Positions 26,682 to 35,845 of a DNA stretch of 64,000 nt are shown piece by piece. The notes under the pieces are model-generated. The model did no database searches. It saw only the letters and a list, made by a program, of their open reading frames with translations, and had not been told where the DNA came from. Positions within the stretch are counted from its first letter, which is position 1; the number at the start of each line of letters is the position of its first letter. The position numbers were made by a program, and so were the translations under genes. The stretch comes from an uncultured Paracoccaceae bacterium. GTDB taxonomy: Bacteria; Pseudomonadota; Alphaproteobacteria; Rhodobacterales; Rhodobacteraceae. The stretch lies in the NCBI GenBank assembly GCA_947495795.1, contig CANMAI010000003.1, forward strand, positions 1 through 64,000, in the 5' to 3' direction.

Positions 26682-26700
26682 GATCTGATGTTCTGTGTTA

Positions 26701-26804
26701 TAGCGTTTCGCCTTAAATCTGACTCACCTATCGCTGCCTGAAATCAAAGATTTCAACGCGTTAGGTGATAAGTGATGTTTCAGGTTAAAGACAAAACGCC
26801 TTAG
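26701..26804 (+). repeat. Palindromic intergenic repeat, copy 1
   Basis: About 104 bp related to copies at 37013-37116 and 41524-41627. The ends are inverted repeats (AGCGTTTCGCCTTAAA at the left, a GGTTAAAGACAAAACGC form at the right). The centre carries the perfect hairpin TGAAATC-AAA-GATTTCA. It lies between two convergent genes, and its right end supplies the stop codon of the GH25 gene. No open reading frame; it looks like a miniature mobile or REP-like element. Confidence 0.85.
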
Positions 26805-27673
26805 CGCTGCGTCCGGAGCGCTAGCCATGTTTGCCATGTCTGTGTATCACTGGCGAAGGCGTTGATATCGACAATCCCGTCCACGCCGGGCACGACTCCG
26901 GTGCCGGTATATTGCCAGAAGGTCCATTGCTCCCCCGGATACCGCTCAGACGGATGGCCTGCTACGGAGCGGAGCCAGAATTCGTAGTCGGAGAGGGTAT
27001 TCAGGCCGTTTTCCTCATAGAAATCAGGCGTCGTATAGATCACCGGTTTTGTTCTGTAATGCCTGCTCAGGATACCGACAAACTCCCGGATATCAGCCCG
27101 CACGGTGGCGGCCTCGGGGCGGCGCTTGCACGTTCTGGATTGGTGGTTCCACTCGATATCGAGCACTGGCGGAAGATCCGAAGAGACGCGCGGGACGTTG
27201 GCGATGAACCACCGCGCCTGTTCTGAAGGGGTACGGCAGAAATAGTAGAAGTGGTAGGCACCGACGGGCACGCCCGCCGCTCTGGCGCGGGGTGCATTCA
27301 GGCCGTATCCCGGGTCCAGGTGATCCCCGCCCTCGGTTGCCTTCAGCCAGGCGAAACTGATGCCCGCCTTGCGCGCGGCGGGCCAGCTGATCTCTCCCTG
27401 ATAGCGCGCGGCATCAATCCCGTGCACCGGGTAACTATCCGGCCCGACGGCACCCCATTCGTGCGGATCCGTATCGCCAAAACTTGACGGAAGGCCCCCT
27501 GCGCGGTGATCCGAGACGCGCAACGCGGTTGGATCCTGAAGTCTGCCGATGGATGGTGCAGGAGCTGCGCAGCCGAGCAGAACAAAAGCCAGTGTCGCGG
27601 TTAGAACTCCGGCGGCCGCATGCTTGCGGGCAAACCTTGTTTCTTTTCTCTCTGGTGCCGCTTCAGCCTGCAA
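26801..27673 (-). CDS. GH25-family lysozyme-like lipoprotein
   Basis: This 290-residue protein has a lipoprotein signal with lipobox LLGC (Cys35). It is followed by a glycoside hydrolase family 25 domain (about residues 82-285), which cleaves peptidoglycan muramidase-style. Active-site acids are visible: Asp87 in HGIDAARYQG and Asp172/Glu174 in VLDIEWN. WQYTGTGVVPGVDG is also typical of the family. The start appears to be a TTG at 27673 with AGGGA about 14 bases upstream. The stop codon lies inside the repeat copy 1, so the element may have altered the C-terminus. Confidence 0.85.
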   Translation of the reverse strand: MQAEAAPERKETRFARKHAAAGVLTATLAFVLLGCAAPAPSIGRLQDPTALRVSDHRAGGLPSSFGDTDPHEWGAVGPDSYPVHGIDAARYQGEISWPAARKAGISFAWLKATEGGDHLDPGYGLNAPRARAAGVPVGAYHFYYFCRTPSEQARWFIANVPRVSSDLPPVLDIEWNHQSRTCKRRPEAATVRADIREFVGILSRHYRTKPVIYTTPDFYEENGLNTLSDYEFWLRSVAGHPSERYPGEQWTFWQYTGTGVVPGVDGIVDINAFASDTQTWQTWLALRTQR

Positions 27674-27847
27674 AAATCCAAATCCCTATCTTGCGCGCGC
27701 CGCGTTCCAAATGCCCCCCCAGTCTGAGCCTGTTGCCAAGGCATGGAGGGTGAAATCAGCTGGACGCTGTGTCGGAAGGAGAGTCTCGCAGGCGGCAAAA
27801 GTCAAGGAATTCCAGGCGGGCAGGCTGCGCGCCATATGGTCTGTGTC

Positions 27848-28846
27848 TCAGCCTGTTTCCTGCATCGCAGTCGCTCCGACATGGAGTGCTATAATCTGAT
27901 CGATGCCTTCATCGGATCGGAAACCGATGCGCCGGGCGCGTGGGGCCAGAATTTCGCCTGGCCAGCTTCGGACGATGCGCTCAACCGCTGCATCGGGCTT
28001 TGCGACCACGAGGCGGAGCGCTTCTTCGCCGCCTGTCTTGCGGAGCGTGTCGAGCATCTCGCCCACTGTTACGGAAACGCCGGGCAGGGTGATCGTCGTC
28101 TCTCCTTCCAACGCGTCTTGCTGCAATGCAATCGCTGCCAGAACGCTCTCGCACGCCCGTTCCGGTGAGGCGAGGTGAAGCCGGAGATCCTTGCCGACGG
28201 GCAGGATCGCCTCCAGCCCTGCCAGAGGCTCCCGGATGATGCCGCTGGCAAAGCTTGATGCTGCGGCATTCGGTTTTCCGGGGCGCACGGAAACGGTTGG
28301 AAATCGCAGGGTGCGACCGCGTATAAACCCCTTCCGCGAAGCATCCCGGATCAGGAGCTCGCCCATCAGCTTCTGCGTGCCATAGGATGACATGGGGCGG
28401 GGCAGTGTATCCTCATCGATTGTATCATTGTTTGCGCAGGAAAAGACGGCAACGGAGGATGAGAAGATCAGGACGGGCGGTGCCTTGAGGCGACGGCAAA
28501 CATTGATCAGCCCGATTGTGGCGTTGAGGTTCACATCCATCCCAAGCTGGAATTCGGCTTCCGCTGCACTGCTGACAACCGCGGCAAGGTGGATGATCAC
28601 ACCCGGTTCCGCCGCCGAGATGCGGTTGAGCACGGCCGGATCGCCAAGGGATCCGTTGATCCGCTGGATCCTCCTGTCCCTTGCCGCCAGATCCTGTAGC
28701 GCATCTGTGTTGAGATCTACCGCGAGAATGTTGCCAATCTCCTTGGCGCTGCCATCAACGCTTATCTGGCGCTGCGCCGAAAGTGCTGTAAGCACCATTT
28801 TCCCGATGAAGCCCGCTGCTCCGGTGATGAGGATATCTGTTTTCAT
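27848..28846 (-). CDS. denD: NAD-dependent epimerase/dehydratase, D-erythronate dehydrogenase-like
   Basis: This 332-residue extended SDR has the nucleotide loop GAAGFIG near the N-terminus and the catalytic SSYGTQK tyrosine-lysine pair. The overall pattern (SSSVAVF, RTLRFPTVSVRPGKPNAAAS) resembles DenD, which oxidises D-erythronate at the start of its catabolism. DenD identity is inferred from the pattern, so the symbol is tentative. The ATG at 28846 overlaps the TctA stop as ATGA, which ties it to the tricarboxylate-type transporter; an upstream start at 28897 is less likely. The other four-carbon acid catabolism genes (kinase, aldolase) are not here. Confidence 0.75.
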   Translation of the reverse strand: MKTDILITGAAGFIGKMVLTALSAQRQISVDGSAKEIGNILAVDLNTDALQDLAARDRRIQRINGSLGDPAVLNRISAAEPGVIIHLAAVVSSAAEAEFQLGMDVNLNATIGLINVCRRLKAPPVLIFSSSVAVFSCANNDTIDEDTLPRPMSSYGTQKLMGELLIRDASRKGFIRGRTLRFPTVSVRPGKPNAAASSFASGIIREPLAGLEAILPVGKDLRLHLASPERACESVLAAIALQQDALEGETTITLPGVSVTVGEMLDTLRKTGGEEALRLVVAKPDAAVERIVRSWPGEILAPRARRIGFRSDEGIDQIIALHVGATAMQETG

Positions 28847-30342
28847 GCGCGAGAGCGCTCCTTCTTCCACGAGAGTAGGGCCCGGACCAGTGGCCAAAGC
28901 AAAGCCACCGCCGTAACAGTCAGCAGGACGGCGGCAATCGGATGTCCGTCAAAGAAAGCGGCAAAGGAACCATCTGTGATGATCAGGCCCTGTCTGAGGC
29001 TCAATTCAAAGGCGGGGCCGAGGACCATGCCGATGATCAGGGGGGCCATTGGGTAGCCAGCGCGTCGCAGAAACAGCCCGGCAACGCCTGCGGCGAACAT
29101 GATCAGAAGATCGAACGGATTGCCGCGCACGTAGTAGACGCCAAGCACGCAGAGCACGCCGATGGCGCTGAGCATCAGTGGCTCGCGGATCCGCAGGATG
29201 GGCGCTGCAACCTTGGACAGGAGCAGACCGAGGGGGAGCAGAAGGATGTTGATCACAAAGAACCCGAGGAAGATGGCCGCCATCAGCACGGGATTGTCTT
29301 CCATCAGGCGGACGCCGGGGGTGATGCCGTGCAGCGTGAAGGTGGCGAGCATCACGGCGGTGATCACATCACCTGGAATGCCGAGCGCCATTGTAGGGAC
29401 GAGCGCACCGCCGGTAACGGCATTGTTGGCGCTCTCTGCGGCGATGATCCCGTCGGGTTCGCCCTTGCCGAACTCTGCACCGCGGGGGGAGGAACGCTTG
29501 GCCTCCGCATAGGAGATAAATGCGGCAGTGGCGCTGCCAGTGCCCGGCAGCACACCCACGCCCGAGCCGATGGCGATGGATTTCGCCAAGCCCTTCAGCC
29601 GCCCTTTCCATTGCGAAAGGCGGGGCAGGACGATGCCTTTGAACTCAATTTTTGTGCCCCCCTCCGATGCGCCATCGGCGATGCGGATGAGAATTTCGGA
29701 AAAGGCGAAAATGCCGATCACCACGGCCAGCAGGTTGAAGCCTGCAATCAGCTGATATTGCCCGAAGGTGAAGCGTACCTCGCCTGTGATCGGATCGCCG
29801 CCGATGGTGCTGAGAAAGATGCCGAGTGCGCCTGCGGTGAGGCCCTTGAGGGCGGAGCCCTTGGAAACGGTAACGATGCAGGTCATCCCGAGGCAGATGA
29901 GCGCAAACGTCTCCACCGGGCCAAACTGCAGGGCGAAGGCGGCCAGTTGCGGGGCTGCGAAAAGAAGGAGGATCGCCGAAAACAGCCCGCCGACAACGGA
30001 GGCGACAGTGGCCCAGCCGAGGGCTTCCCCGGCCTTGCCTGCGCGCGCCATCGGTGTGCCATCCAGTACTGTGGCCGCCCCTGCCGGTGTGCCGGGTGTA
30101 TTGATGAGAATGGCCGAGATGGAGCCGCCGTAGACGGAGCCTGCGTATACGGCGAGGAGAAGAAGGATGGCCGGGGCCTGTTCCATCGAAAGTGTGAACG
30201 GTAGGACGAGGGCGACTGCAACGGTTGAGCCGATGCCCGGCATGGCCCCGAGAACGATGCCGAGGGCTGTGCCGATCACAAGGACGAGCATGCCTTGCAT
30301 TGTCAGCAAAAGTCCGAGGGCTGCGGGGAGCGCTTCGAGCAT
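28843..30342 (-). CDS. tctA: Tripartite tricarboxylate transporter large permease (TctA)
   Basis: This 499-residue integral membrane protein of the TctA family has about 11-12 hydrophobic segments. The N-terminal GAMPGIGSTVAVALVLPFT and mid-protein GVLPGTGSATAAFISYAEAK glycine-proline motifs mark the family. It works with TctB and the periplasmic TctC for proton- or sodium-driven uptake of carboxylates. It starts on the last base of the tctB stop and overlaps the dehydrogenase gene by 4 bases. Confidence 0.93.
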   Translation of the reverse strand: MLEALPAALGLLLTMQGMLVLVIGTALGIVLGAMPGIGSTVAVALVLPFTLSMEQAPAILLLLAVYAGSVYGGSISAILINTPGTPAGAATVLDGTPMARAGKAGEALGWATVASVVGGLFSAILLLFAAPQLAAFALQFGPVETFALICLGMTCIVTVSKGSALKGLTAGALGIFLSTIGGDPITGEVRFTFGQYQLIAGFNLLAVVIGIFAFSEILIRIADGASEGGTKIEFKGIVLPRLSQWKGRLKGLAKSIAIGSGVGVLPGTGSATAAFISYAEAKRSSPRGAEFGKGEPDGIIAAESANNAVTGGALVPTMALGIPGDVITAVMLATFTLHGITPGVRLMEDNPVLMAAIFLGFFVINILLLPLGLLLSKVAAPILRIREPLMLSAIGVLCVLGVYYVRGNPFDLLIMFAAGVAGLFLRRAGYPMAPLIIGMVLGPAFELSLRQGLIITDGSFAAFFDGHPIAAVLLTVTAVALLWPLVRALLSWKKERSRA

Positions 30343-30806
30343 CAGAACAGGTAGGAGAAGGGCGATGTGGGAAGTGGCAGGCCCAGACCGTGGTGGAAAA
30401 GGAGAAAGAGCGCCCCGGGGACCGCCAGAGAATAGCAGATGATCAGAACGGGCCCGCGTACGCGGAGAATGAGCAGGGTTGCCAGCACAAAGCCGATGCC
30501 GCTCAACAGAAAGCCAAGGCGTGTGGTGGCGTAGACAAAGAGCGCCATAGCGATAGCTACACCCACGATCTGTGCCCAGCGGCGCGGGGAGATCGCATTT
30601 TTTTCCGTGTTCGTTGTGATCTCACTGGCAAGGGTCAGAGCGGCAACAATCGCCCAGCCCCAGAGCACGTTGACGGGGAAGAACATCGGGGAGAAGGCCC
30701 CGCCGAGATCTGCAAACTCTGCACTTGTCGAGAGCAAGAGAAGGATCACCGGGGCTGCAAACAGCACTGCAGCCACGACGATGCGCTCATTGAGTTGAAA
30801 TTTCAT
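30342..30806 (-). CDS. tctB: Tripartite tricarboxylate transporter small permease (TctB)
   Basis: This 154-residue protein with four predicted membrane segments is the usual size and place of TctB, between tctC and tctA. The ATG at 30806 has GAGGATC upstream; a start at 30830 would shorten the gap to tctC but has no better site. TctB is poorly conserved in sequence, so the identification rests on size, topology and position. Confidence 0.85.
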   Translation of the reverse strand: MKFQLNERIVVAAVLFAAPVILLLLSTSAEFADLGGAFSPMFFPVNVLWGWAIVAALTLASEITTNTEKNAISPRRWAQIVGVAIAMALFVYATTRLGFLLSGIGFVLATLLILRVRGPVLIICYSLAVPGALFLLFHHGLGLPLPTSPFSYLF

Positions 30807-30840
30807 CCGATCCTCTGCCTTGGCCGCCAACGAAAGGGTA

Positions 30841-30860
30841 GGCGGAGCACTAGCTCCGCC
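30841..30860 (-). terminator. Hairpin after tctC
   Basis: GGCGGAGC - ACTA - GCTCCGCC forms a perfect 8-bp stem with a 4-base loop, four bases beyond the tctC stop and before tctB. Probably a partial terminator or transcript-stabilising hairpin favouring the binding protein. Confidence 0.6.
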
Positions 30861-30864
30861 GGTT

Positions 30865-31809
30865 TCAGAGCCCCGCCGCTTCGATCAGGGTCTTGTTGGC
30901 GTCCCATTGCTGGCGGAAGAAGGCATCGAACTCTTCCGGGCCGCGATAGTTGATCACGGTGCCTGTACTTTCAGCAAAAGCCTGGAAAGCATTGGATTGT
31001 ACTGCACCTTCGCAGGCGCTTGCCAGTTTCGCCGTTACTTCGGCATCTAGTCCGGCGGGCGCGAAGAGGCCGCCCCAGAGGTAGAGCTCGTTCAGGGGCG
31101 CCGCGATCCCGGCTTCCGTGGCCGTCGGCACATCGGGGAGGGAGGCAAGCCGCTCATCCGCGAACACCGCGAGAGGCTTCAGATCATAGCGCGACATCAT
31201 CACCTCGGTATCGCCGAAGAACTGGATGATGCCACCCGCCATGGATTTCATTGCGGGGCCGGAGCCTTTGTGCGGCAGATGCTTGACCTTATCCATCACG
31301 CCCATACCGTTCATGGCGGCCACCATCGTGAGATGCGTGATCGCACCTGGGCCCGAGGAACCGAAAATCAGCGCGTTCGGCTTTGCCTCGATATCCGCTT
31401 TCACATCCTCAAGGCTGTTGTATTCACTATCTGCGCCGACAAAGAACATCGTGGGCGAGGCGGCGACAGAACAGATCGGCGTCCAGCTTTCCTTGTCGTA
31501 GGGCACGTCCTTGATCTGGGGCTGGATCGTTGAAACCGTGATCGAGAGATACCCCAAAGTATACCCGTCAGGGCTGAGGCCTGCGATATGGGAGGCTGCA
31601 ACCGTGCCGGACCCACCAGCCATGTTCTGCACAACGGCATTTCCGCCAAGGGCTTCTGCGAAGGGTTCCTGAAAGCCGCGCAGCAGCAGATCGGTGCCAC
31701 CACCGGCGTTAAAGGGCGCGATTAGTGTGACGGGTTTCTCCGGAAAATCTGCCCAGACCGGGGTTGCCAGTGCAAGGGCCGCCGTGCAGACTATTGATCC
31801 AAATTTCAT
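30865..31809 (-). CDS. tctC: Tripartite tricarboxylate transporter binding protein (TctC/BUG family)
   Basis: This 314-residue periplasmic binding protein has a signal peptide (MKFGSIVCTAALALATPVWA) followed by DFPEKPVTLIAPFNAGGGTD, the standard opening of the TctC/BUG family. The carboxylate-binding loop IAPFNAGGGTD is intact. The ATG at 31809 has GGGAGGAG upstream. It is transcribed toward tctB-tctA-denD, and a FadR-type operator candidate lies about 70 bases upstream. The ligand is likely a hydroxy- or dicarboxylate, given the linked dehydrogenase. Confidence 0.92.
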   Translation of the reverse strand: MKFGSIVCTAALALATPVWADFPEKPVTLIAPFNAGGGTDLLLRGFQEPFAEALGGNAVVQNMAGGSGTVAASHIAGLSPDGYTLGYLSITVSTIQPQIKDVPYDKESWTPICSVAASPTMFFVGADSEYNSLEDVKADIEAKPNALIFGSSGPGAITHLTMVAAMNGMGVMDKVKHLPHKGSGPAMKSMAGGIIQFFGDTEVMMSRYDLKPLAVFADERLASLPDVPTATEAGIAAPLNELYLWGGLFAPAGLDAEVTAKLASACEGAVQSNAFQAFAESTGTVINYRGPEEFDAFFRQQWDANKTLIEAAGL

Positions 31810-31877
31810 GTTATCTCCTCCCATTTAAGCAATACGCGAAGGCCTTGATCGTTGAAGGCCATGCCGAATTACACCGT

Positions 31878-31891
31878 AACTGGTATAACAT
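31878..31891 (+). promoter_or_regulatory. FadR-type (GntR) operator candidate upstream of tctC
   Basis: AACTGGTATAACAT contains TGGTATAACAT, which fits the FadR-subfamily consensus TNGTNNNACNA at all but the last base. Very similar sites lie at 35939-35953 and 38118-38131, upstream of the two TRAP operons. It is about 70 bases upstream of the tctC start. Confidence 0.6.
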
Positions 31892-32091
31892 GTTCCTGTC
31901 CATATCTACTTTCGAACTCTCTTTGAAAGACCAGAGCAGAGGGCGCTTTCATTGATTTCATTGAGATATGAGCTCAAATTTCAACGGATAGGCGGGCTCT
32001 GCGAGCTTGTGCTCCGATCGATCTTACCTGACAAGTGGGGGGGGTGCGCTGCAGACTGCCAACCAACCGAAGCTCCGCAAGGGGACGCTGA

Positions 32092-32835
32092 ATGAAAATC
32101 TATACCGAAACGCAGGGCGCGGGTCCGCCGCTTCTCTTTATCGGGGGATCCTCCTGGGATCTTCGGTTTGACCGTGTGGCTTTCGATTGGGCTCCCCGCG
32201 CGCGGGTAACGGCCTTTGATCAGCGCGGGTTGGGGCAGACTGGGGTTCCGGCAAAGGAGTGGCGTATGGCGGACTACGTGGCGGATGCGCTGCGGGTGAT
32301 GGAAGGCTGCGCGCGGTTTGATCTTGTGGGCTACTCTTTCGGAAGCATGGTGGCGCAGCATCTGGCTGCCAAGGCACCTGAGCGCATCAACCGATTGGCG
32401 CTGATTGCGGCAGGGCCCGGTGGCCCGCTTGGCTCCTATCCGCTGCACGCGCTGGCGGATCTTCCTGTTCTGGAGCGTGTGCGCAAGATTATCGCCATTC
32501 AGGATGTCCGCAAGGAAGGCTGCGTGGATGCAGCGGAAGTGGCGCGTATGGCAGCCAATCTGGAGCGGAAAGCGGCGGTGGCACCCAAGGGCGGTGCGGC
32601 ACGCCTGCTGGCCGTTCGCGCCGGCCACGATGCACGCCATCTGTTACCCTCCATTCAGGCTCCCACCTGGGTGATTGGCGGCCTTCACGATGGGCAGGCC
32701 CCGCGCCGCATTGTGGAGGCGTTGGCGGATGCGATCCCCGGCGCGCGGCTTATGCTCATGCCGGGTGGGCATACATTTGTTGTGGATGCGGACGGGCCCT
32801 TGCAGGCGCTTGCGCGGCTATGGGATATCGGTTGA
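32092..32835 (+). CDS. Alpha/beta hydrolase
   Basis: This 247-residue alpha/beta hydrolase has the nucleophile elbow VGYSFGSM (Ser about residue 81) and a C-terminal histidine in MPGGHTFVVDADG. The small size and lack of a signal peptide fit a cytoplasmic esterase or lactonase, including the 3-oxoadipate enol-lactonase-like group. It is alone on the plus strand, divergent from tctC and convergent with the TAXI-TRAP permease gene, whose 3' end it overlaps by 18 bases. A lactonase would suit a region for sugar-acid uptake, but this is inference. Confidence 0.82.
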   Translation: MKIYTETQGAGPPLLFIGGSSWDLRFDRVAFDWAPRARVTAFDQRGLGQTGVPAKEWRMADYVADALRVMEGCARFDLVGYSFGSMVAQHLAAKAPERINRLALIAAGPGGPLGSYPLHALADLPVLERVRKIIAIQDVRKEGCVDAAEVARMAANLERKAAVAPKGGAARLLAVRAGHDARHLLPSIQAPTWVIGGLHDGQAPRRIVEALADAIPGARLMLMPGGHTFVVDADGPLQALARLWDIG

Positions 32836-34740
32836 TCCGGCTGCCTGTGCGGGCGGGTTGGTGGATGATTTCCGGCGATATTGAAGGAGCACCACACAGG
32901 CAACGAGAACGAGACCTGCAATATCTGTTCGCAGGCCGCCGAGCAGGAGGCAGATGGCCGCCGCAAGCAACACAACCCGCTCCAAGACATGTGCGGGCAT
33001 CACGAGATAGGCCTGCGCGGCAGCGGCCAACGCCACTATCCCCAGGGATGCTGTCAGCACGGCCTGCGCAACTTCCGCCCAACCGGCATTTAGTATCAAT
33101 GCCGGGGTTGCGATGAACATGAAGGGCACCAGATAGACGGCCACACCGAGGCGCATGGCGGTGAAACCCACGGCCTGCAGAGACTTTTCTCCCGCGATAC
33201 TGCCCGCTGCGTATGCCGCCACCGCAATGGGCGGCGTGATGGCCGATACGATGGCGTAGTAGAAGACGAAGAGATGCGCGGAAAGCGGGCTGATCCCCAG
33301 CTTGACCAATGCGGGAGCTGCGAAAATTGCCACGATGATATAGGCGGCGGCCGTTGGCAGCCCCATGCCCAGAATGATGCAGCTGACCATCACCAAGAGC
33401 AGCGTTATCACCAGATCACCATTGGTAACGCTGAGCAGCAAGGCGGTGAAGCGCAGGCCGAGCCCTGTGAGTTCGATTGTGCTGATGATCATCGCTGCCA
33501 CGAAGAGAGACATGGCAATGGGTGCGATGATCCGGCCCCCTGTCTCGAACGCTTCCAGAATACCGCGAAGGTTCATCCGTGTTGCCGGGAAGATCTGGGC
33601 GAGTACGATGGTGGTGATGATGCCCCAATATGCCGCGTTGTAGGGCGATCTGCCCTCGATCAGCAGGTAGACGATCACCACGAGTGGCACGCCGAGATGG
33701 GCATATCTGAAGAAATCCTTTTTGGCGTTGGCAATGAGATCTTCCCCCATCGCGGGGATATCGTTTTTGGCCGCTTCCAGATGCACCATCATGTAGACGG
33801 CAAAGAGGTAGAGATAGGCGGGAATGATCGCGGCCTTGACCACTTCAAAATACGCCGTGCCTGTGAAATCCGCGATCAGGAAGGCGGCAGAGCCCATGAT
33901 GGGAGGCACGAGTTGCCCGCTGGAGGATGCGATTGCCTCAATCGCTGCGGCAAATCGTGGCCGGAAGCCTGTGCGGATCATCAGGGGAATTGTGAAGCTG
34001 CCGGTTGCATAGACATTTGCAACAGCCGAGCCAGAGATGGACCCGAAAAGCCCACTTGCAAACACGGCAACCTTGCCCGCCCCGCCTTTCAGCCTGCCAG
34101 CCAGAAGGGCGGAGGCATTCATGAAGAACTTGCCACCCTGCGCACAATCGAGGATCGCACCGAAGAGGACGAACATGAGGACATAGGTGGCAGAGAGCCC
34201 CGTAAGCGAGCCGTAAATGCCTGCCGTTGTCATGAAAGTATGGTCAATGATCCTTTCCACACCGATAGCGGGCTGGTTCAGGACGCCCGGAAAATAGGGG
34301 CCGAAAAGGGCGTGGCCGAGGAAAAAGGCCAGCATCAGCGTCAGCGTCAGCCCAAGGGCGCGGCGGCAGGCCTCGGTTGCCAGCACCATGACAGTGAGGC
34401 CCACGATCCAGTCCATCGTCTCCAGCGGCTCCACGTAAGGATAGCGCAGCGAGATACGATCATAATCGAGATACACATAGGCCGCCGGAATCAGCGCGAT
34501 GCCCGCCAGCACGAAATCATACCACGGGATCCGGGAGCCTTCTCGCCCGCGCAGGAAGCCGTAGGCCAGAAAAACGAGGGCCGTGTACATACCCACATGG
34601 ATCGAACGGAAGATCAGCACCTGCGGCTGGCCGAACTGCACCGTGTAAAGATGGTAGAAAATCACGATCAGCGTAAAGAACCGCAAGATCAGAGCGTGAC
34701 TGCCTGACAGAATGCGCTGCCCGCTAACCTCGACGGCCAT
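32818..34740 (-). CDS. TRAP transporter fused permease (TAXI type)
   Basis: This 640-residue membrane protein fuses the small (DctQ-like, about residues 1-115) and large (DctM-like) subunits into one chain, as is usual for TAXI-TRAP systems. Motifs such as GLFGSISGSAVANVYATGSF and GSAAFLIADFTG belong to the DctM core. It forms the channel for the binding protein encoded immediately upstream (34841-35845). The gap between the two genes holds a strong hairpin. Confidence 0.92.
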   Translation of the reverse strand: MAVEVSGQRILSGSHALILRFFTLIVIFYHLYTVQFGQPQVLIFRSIHVGMYTALVFLAYGFLRGREGSRIPWYDFVLAGIALIPAAYVYLDYDRISLRYPYVEPLETMDWIVGLTVMVLATEACRRALGLTLTLMLAFFLGHALFGPYFPGVLNQPAIGVERIIDHTFMTTAGIYGSLTGLSATYVLMFVLFGAILDCAQGGKFFMNASALLAGRLKGGAGKVAVFASGLFGSISGSAVANVYATGSFTIPLMIRTGFRPRFAAAIEAIASSSGQLVPPIMGSAAFLIADFTGTAYFEVVKAAIIPAYLYLFAVYMMVHLEAAKNDIPAMGEDLIANAKKDFFRYAHLGVPLVVIVYLLIEGRSPYNAAYWGIITTIVLAQIFPATRMNLRGILEAFETGGRIIAPIAMSLFVAAMIISTIELTGLGLRFTALLLSVTNGDLVITLLLVMVSCIILGMGLPTAAAYIIVAIFAAPALVKLGISPLSAHLFVFYYAIVSAITPPIAVAAYAAGSIAGEKSLQAVGFTAMRLGVAVYLVPFMFIATPALILNAGWAEVAQAVLTASLGIVALAAAAQAYLVMPAHVLERVVLLAAAICLLLGGLRTDIAGLVLVACVVLLQYRRKSSTNPPAQAAGSTDIP

Positions 34741-34795
34741 ACCGATCCTTCCTCAAAACTATCAGATGCCCTCAGCGCGCATCATATACAACAAA

Positions 34796-34819
34796 GTTGC
34801 CCCACTCGCGCGGGGCAAC
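34796..34819 (-). terminator. Hairpin between TAXI binding protein and permease genes
   Basis: GTTGCCCC and GGGGCAAC form a perfect 8-bp stem around an 8-base loop. On the transcribed strand it is followed by TTTGTTGT. It lies 22 bases after the binding-protein stop and probably causes partial termination. Confidence 0.65.
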
Positions 34820-34840
34820 CAAGGCACACTTTGATTGGGC

Positions 34841-35845
34841 TTACTTCAGGACGCCGACTTCGCGGTAATAGCGCTCAGCACCGGGATGCAGCGGCACTGT
34901 CAGCCCGAAGGGGGCTTTCGCAAGATCCAGCGCCTTGAAAGCATTGTGGCCTGCGATCAGTTCGTCGGTTTTCTCGAACATCAGCTTTGTCATCTGATAG
35001 ACGACCTCTTCATCCATATCCGCCGTAGTGACGAACAGGGGTGTCTGATAGGTCGTCATGATATCCTCGGTCTGGCCCTCATACGTGCCCGCAGGGATCA
35101 CGCCCGGGATGTAGCCGTACTTCTCTTCCATCAGCTTGATCGCCTCGGGGGACTGGGAATAGATGGTGATATCATCCTTGGCGGCGAACTCGGCAAAAAG
35201 CGGTGCGCCTGGCAGATCATCATTGGCAAAACCGTCGATCTGCTTGTCGTTCACCCTGTCCATCGCCTCGCGGTACGGCGAATAGGTGATCGAGCCTCCC
35301 CAGGCCTGGATATTCTCATAAGAGGCCCCGTGGGCAGCCAGCATGCGCCCGGCGGCCAATTCGCCCCCGCCGCCGCGCGGGCCGGTATCGACCTTCAGGG
35401 GAATCTTGCGCTCAGCAATATCTCCCAGTTCCTCGATGCCGAGGGAGGTATCGAAATAGACGTGCATATAAGCCGAGAGGCCCGTGTTTGCGATTGCACG
35501 CACATTATCAAGCTTGCTCTTGTAGGGTTCATCTCCTCGAGCGGCGGCAAAAAGGTTTGTGGAGTAGGACATTGCAAATTGCGATTGCCCGCTGCTCAGC
35601 GAAATGGGATTGGCAACGCTGCCTCCCGGAATGGTCGTGTATGTCAGCCCATCGATATTGTTGCGGTAAAGCTCGAACATCGTCGTCATGATCGCGAACC
35701 AGCTTCCGCTGATGGAGCCCGCAGACACGGTATAGGATTTGTCCTGTGCCAGAGCAGGTGCGCCGGACAGTGGTGCGCCTGCAACGGCAAGCGAGAGTGC
35801 GGCGGCTGTTGCCCCACGCTTCAGGAACAGTGTTGAAATCATCAT
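34841..35845 (-). CDS. TAXI-family TRAP transporter substrate-binding protein
   Basis: This 334-residue periplasmic protein has a signal peptide (cleavage near ALAQDKSY) followed by the TAXI-family opening SGSWFAIMTTMFELYRNNI. TAXI-TRAP systems import organic acids such as glutamate or other carboxylates; the ligand here is unknown. The ATG at 35845 has GGGAGGAT upstream. Its promoter region shows TTGACA (35967-35972, minus strand) and a TATGAC -10-like element inside the FadR-type operator candidate. Confidence 0.9.
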   Translation of the reverse strand: MMISTLFLKRGATAAALSLAVAGAPLSGAPALAQDKSYTVSAGSISGSWFAIMTTMFELYRNNIDGLTYTTIPGGSVANPISLSSGQSQFAMSYSTNLFAAARGDEPYKSKLDNVRAIANTGLSAYMHVYFDTSLGIEELGDIAERKIPLKVDTGPRGGGGELAAGRMLAAHGASYENIQAWGGSITYSPYREAMDRVNDKQIDGFANDDLPGAPLFAEFAAKDDITIYSQSPEAIKLMEEKYGYIPGVIPAGTYEGQTEDIMTTYQTPLFVTTADMDEEVVYQMTKLMFEKTDELIAGHNAFKALDLAKAPFGLTVPLHPGAERYYREVGVLK

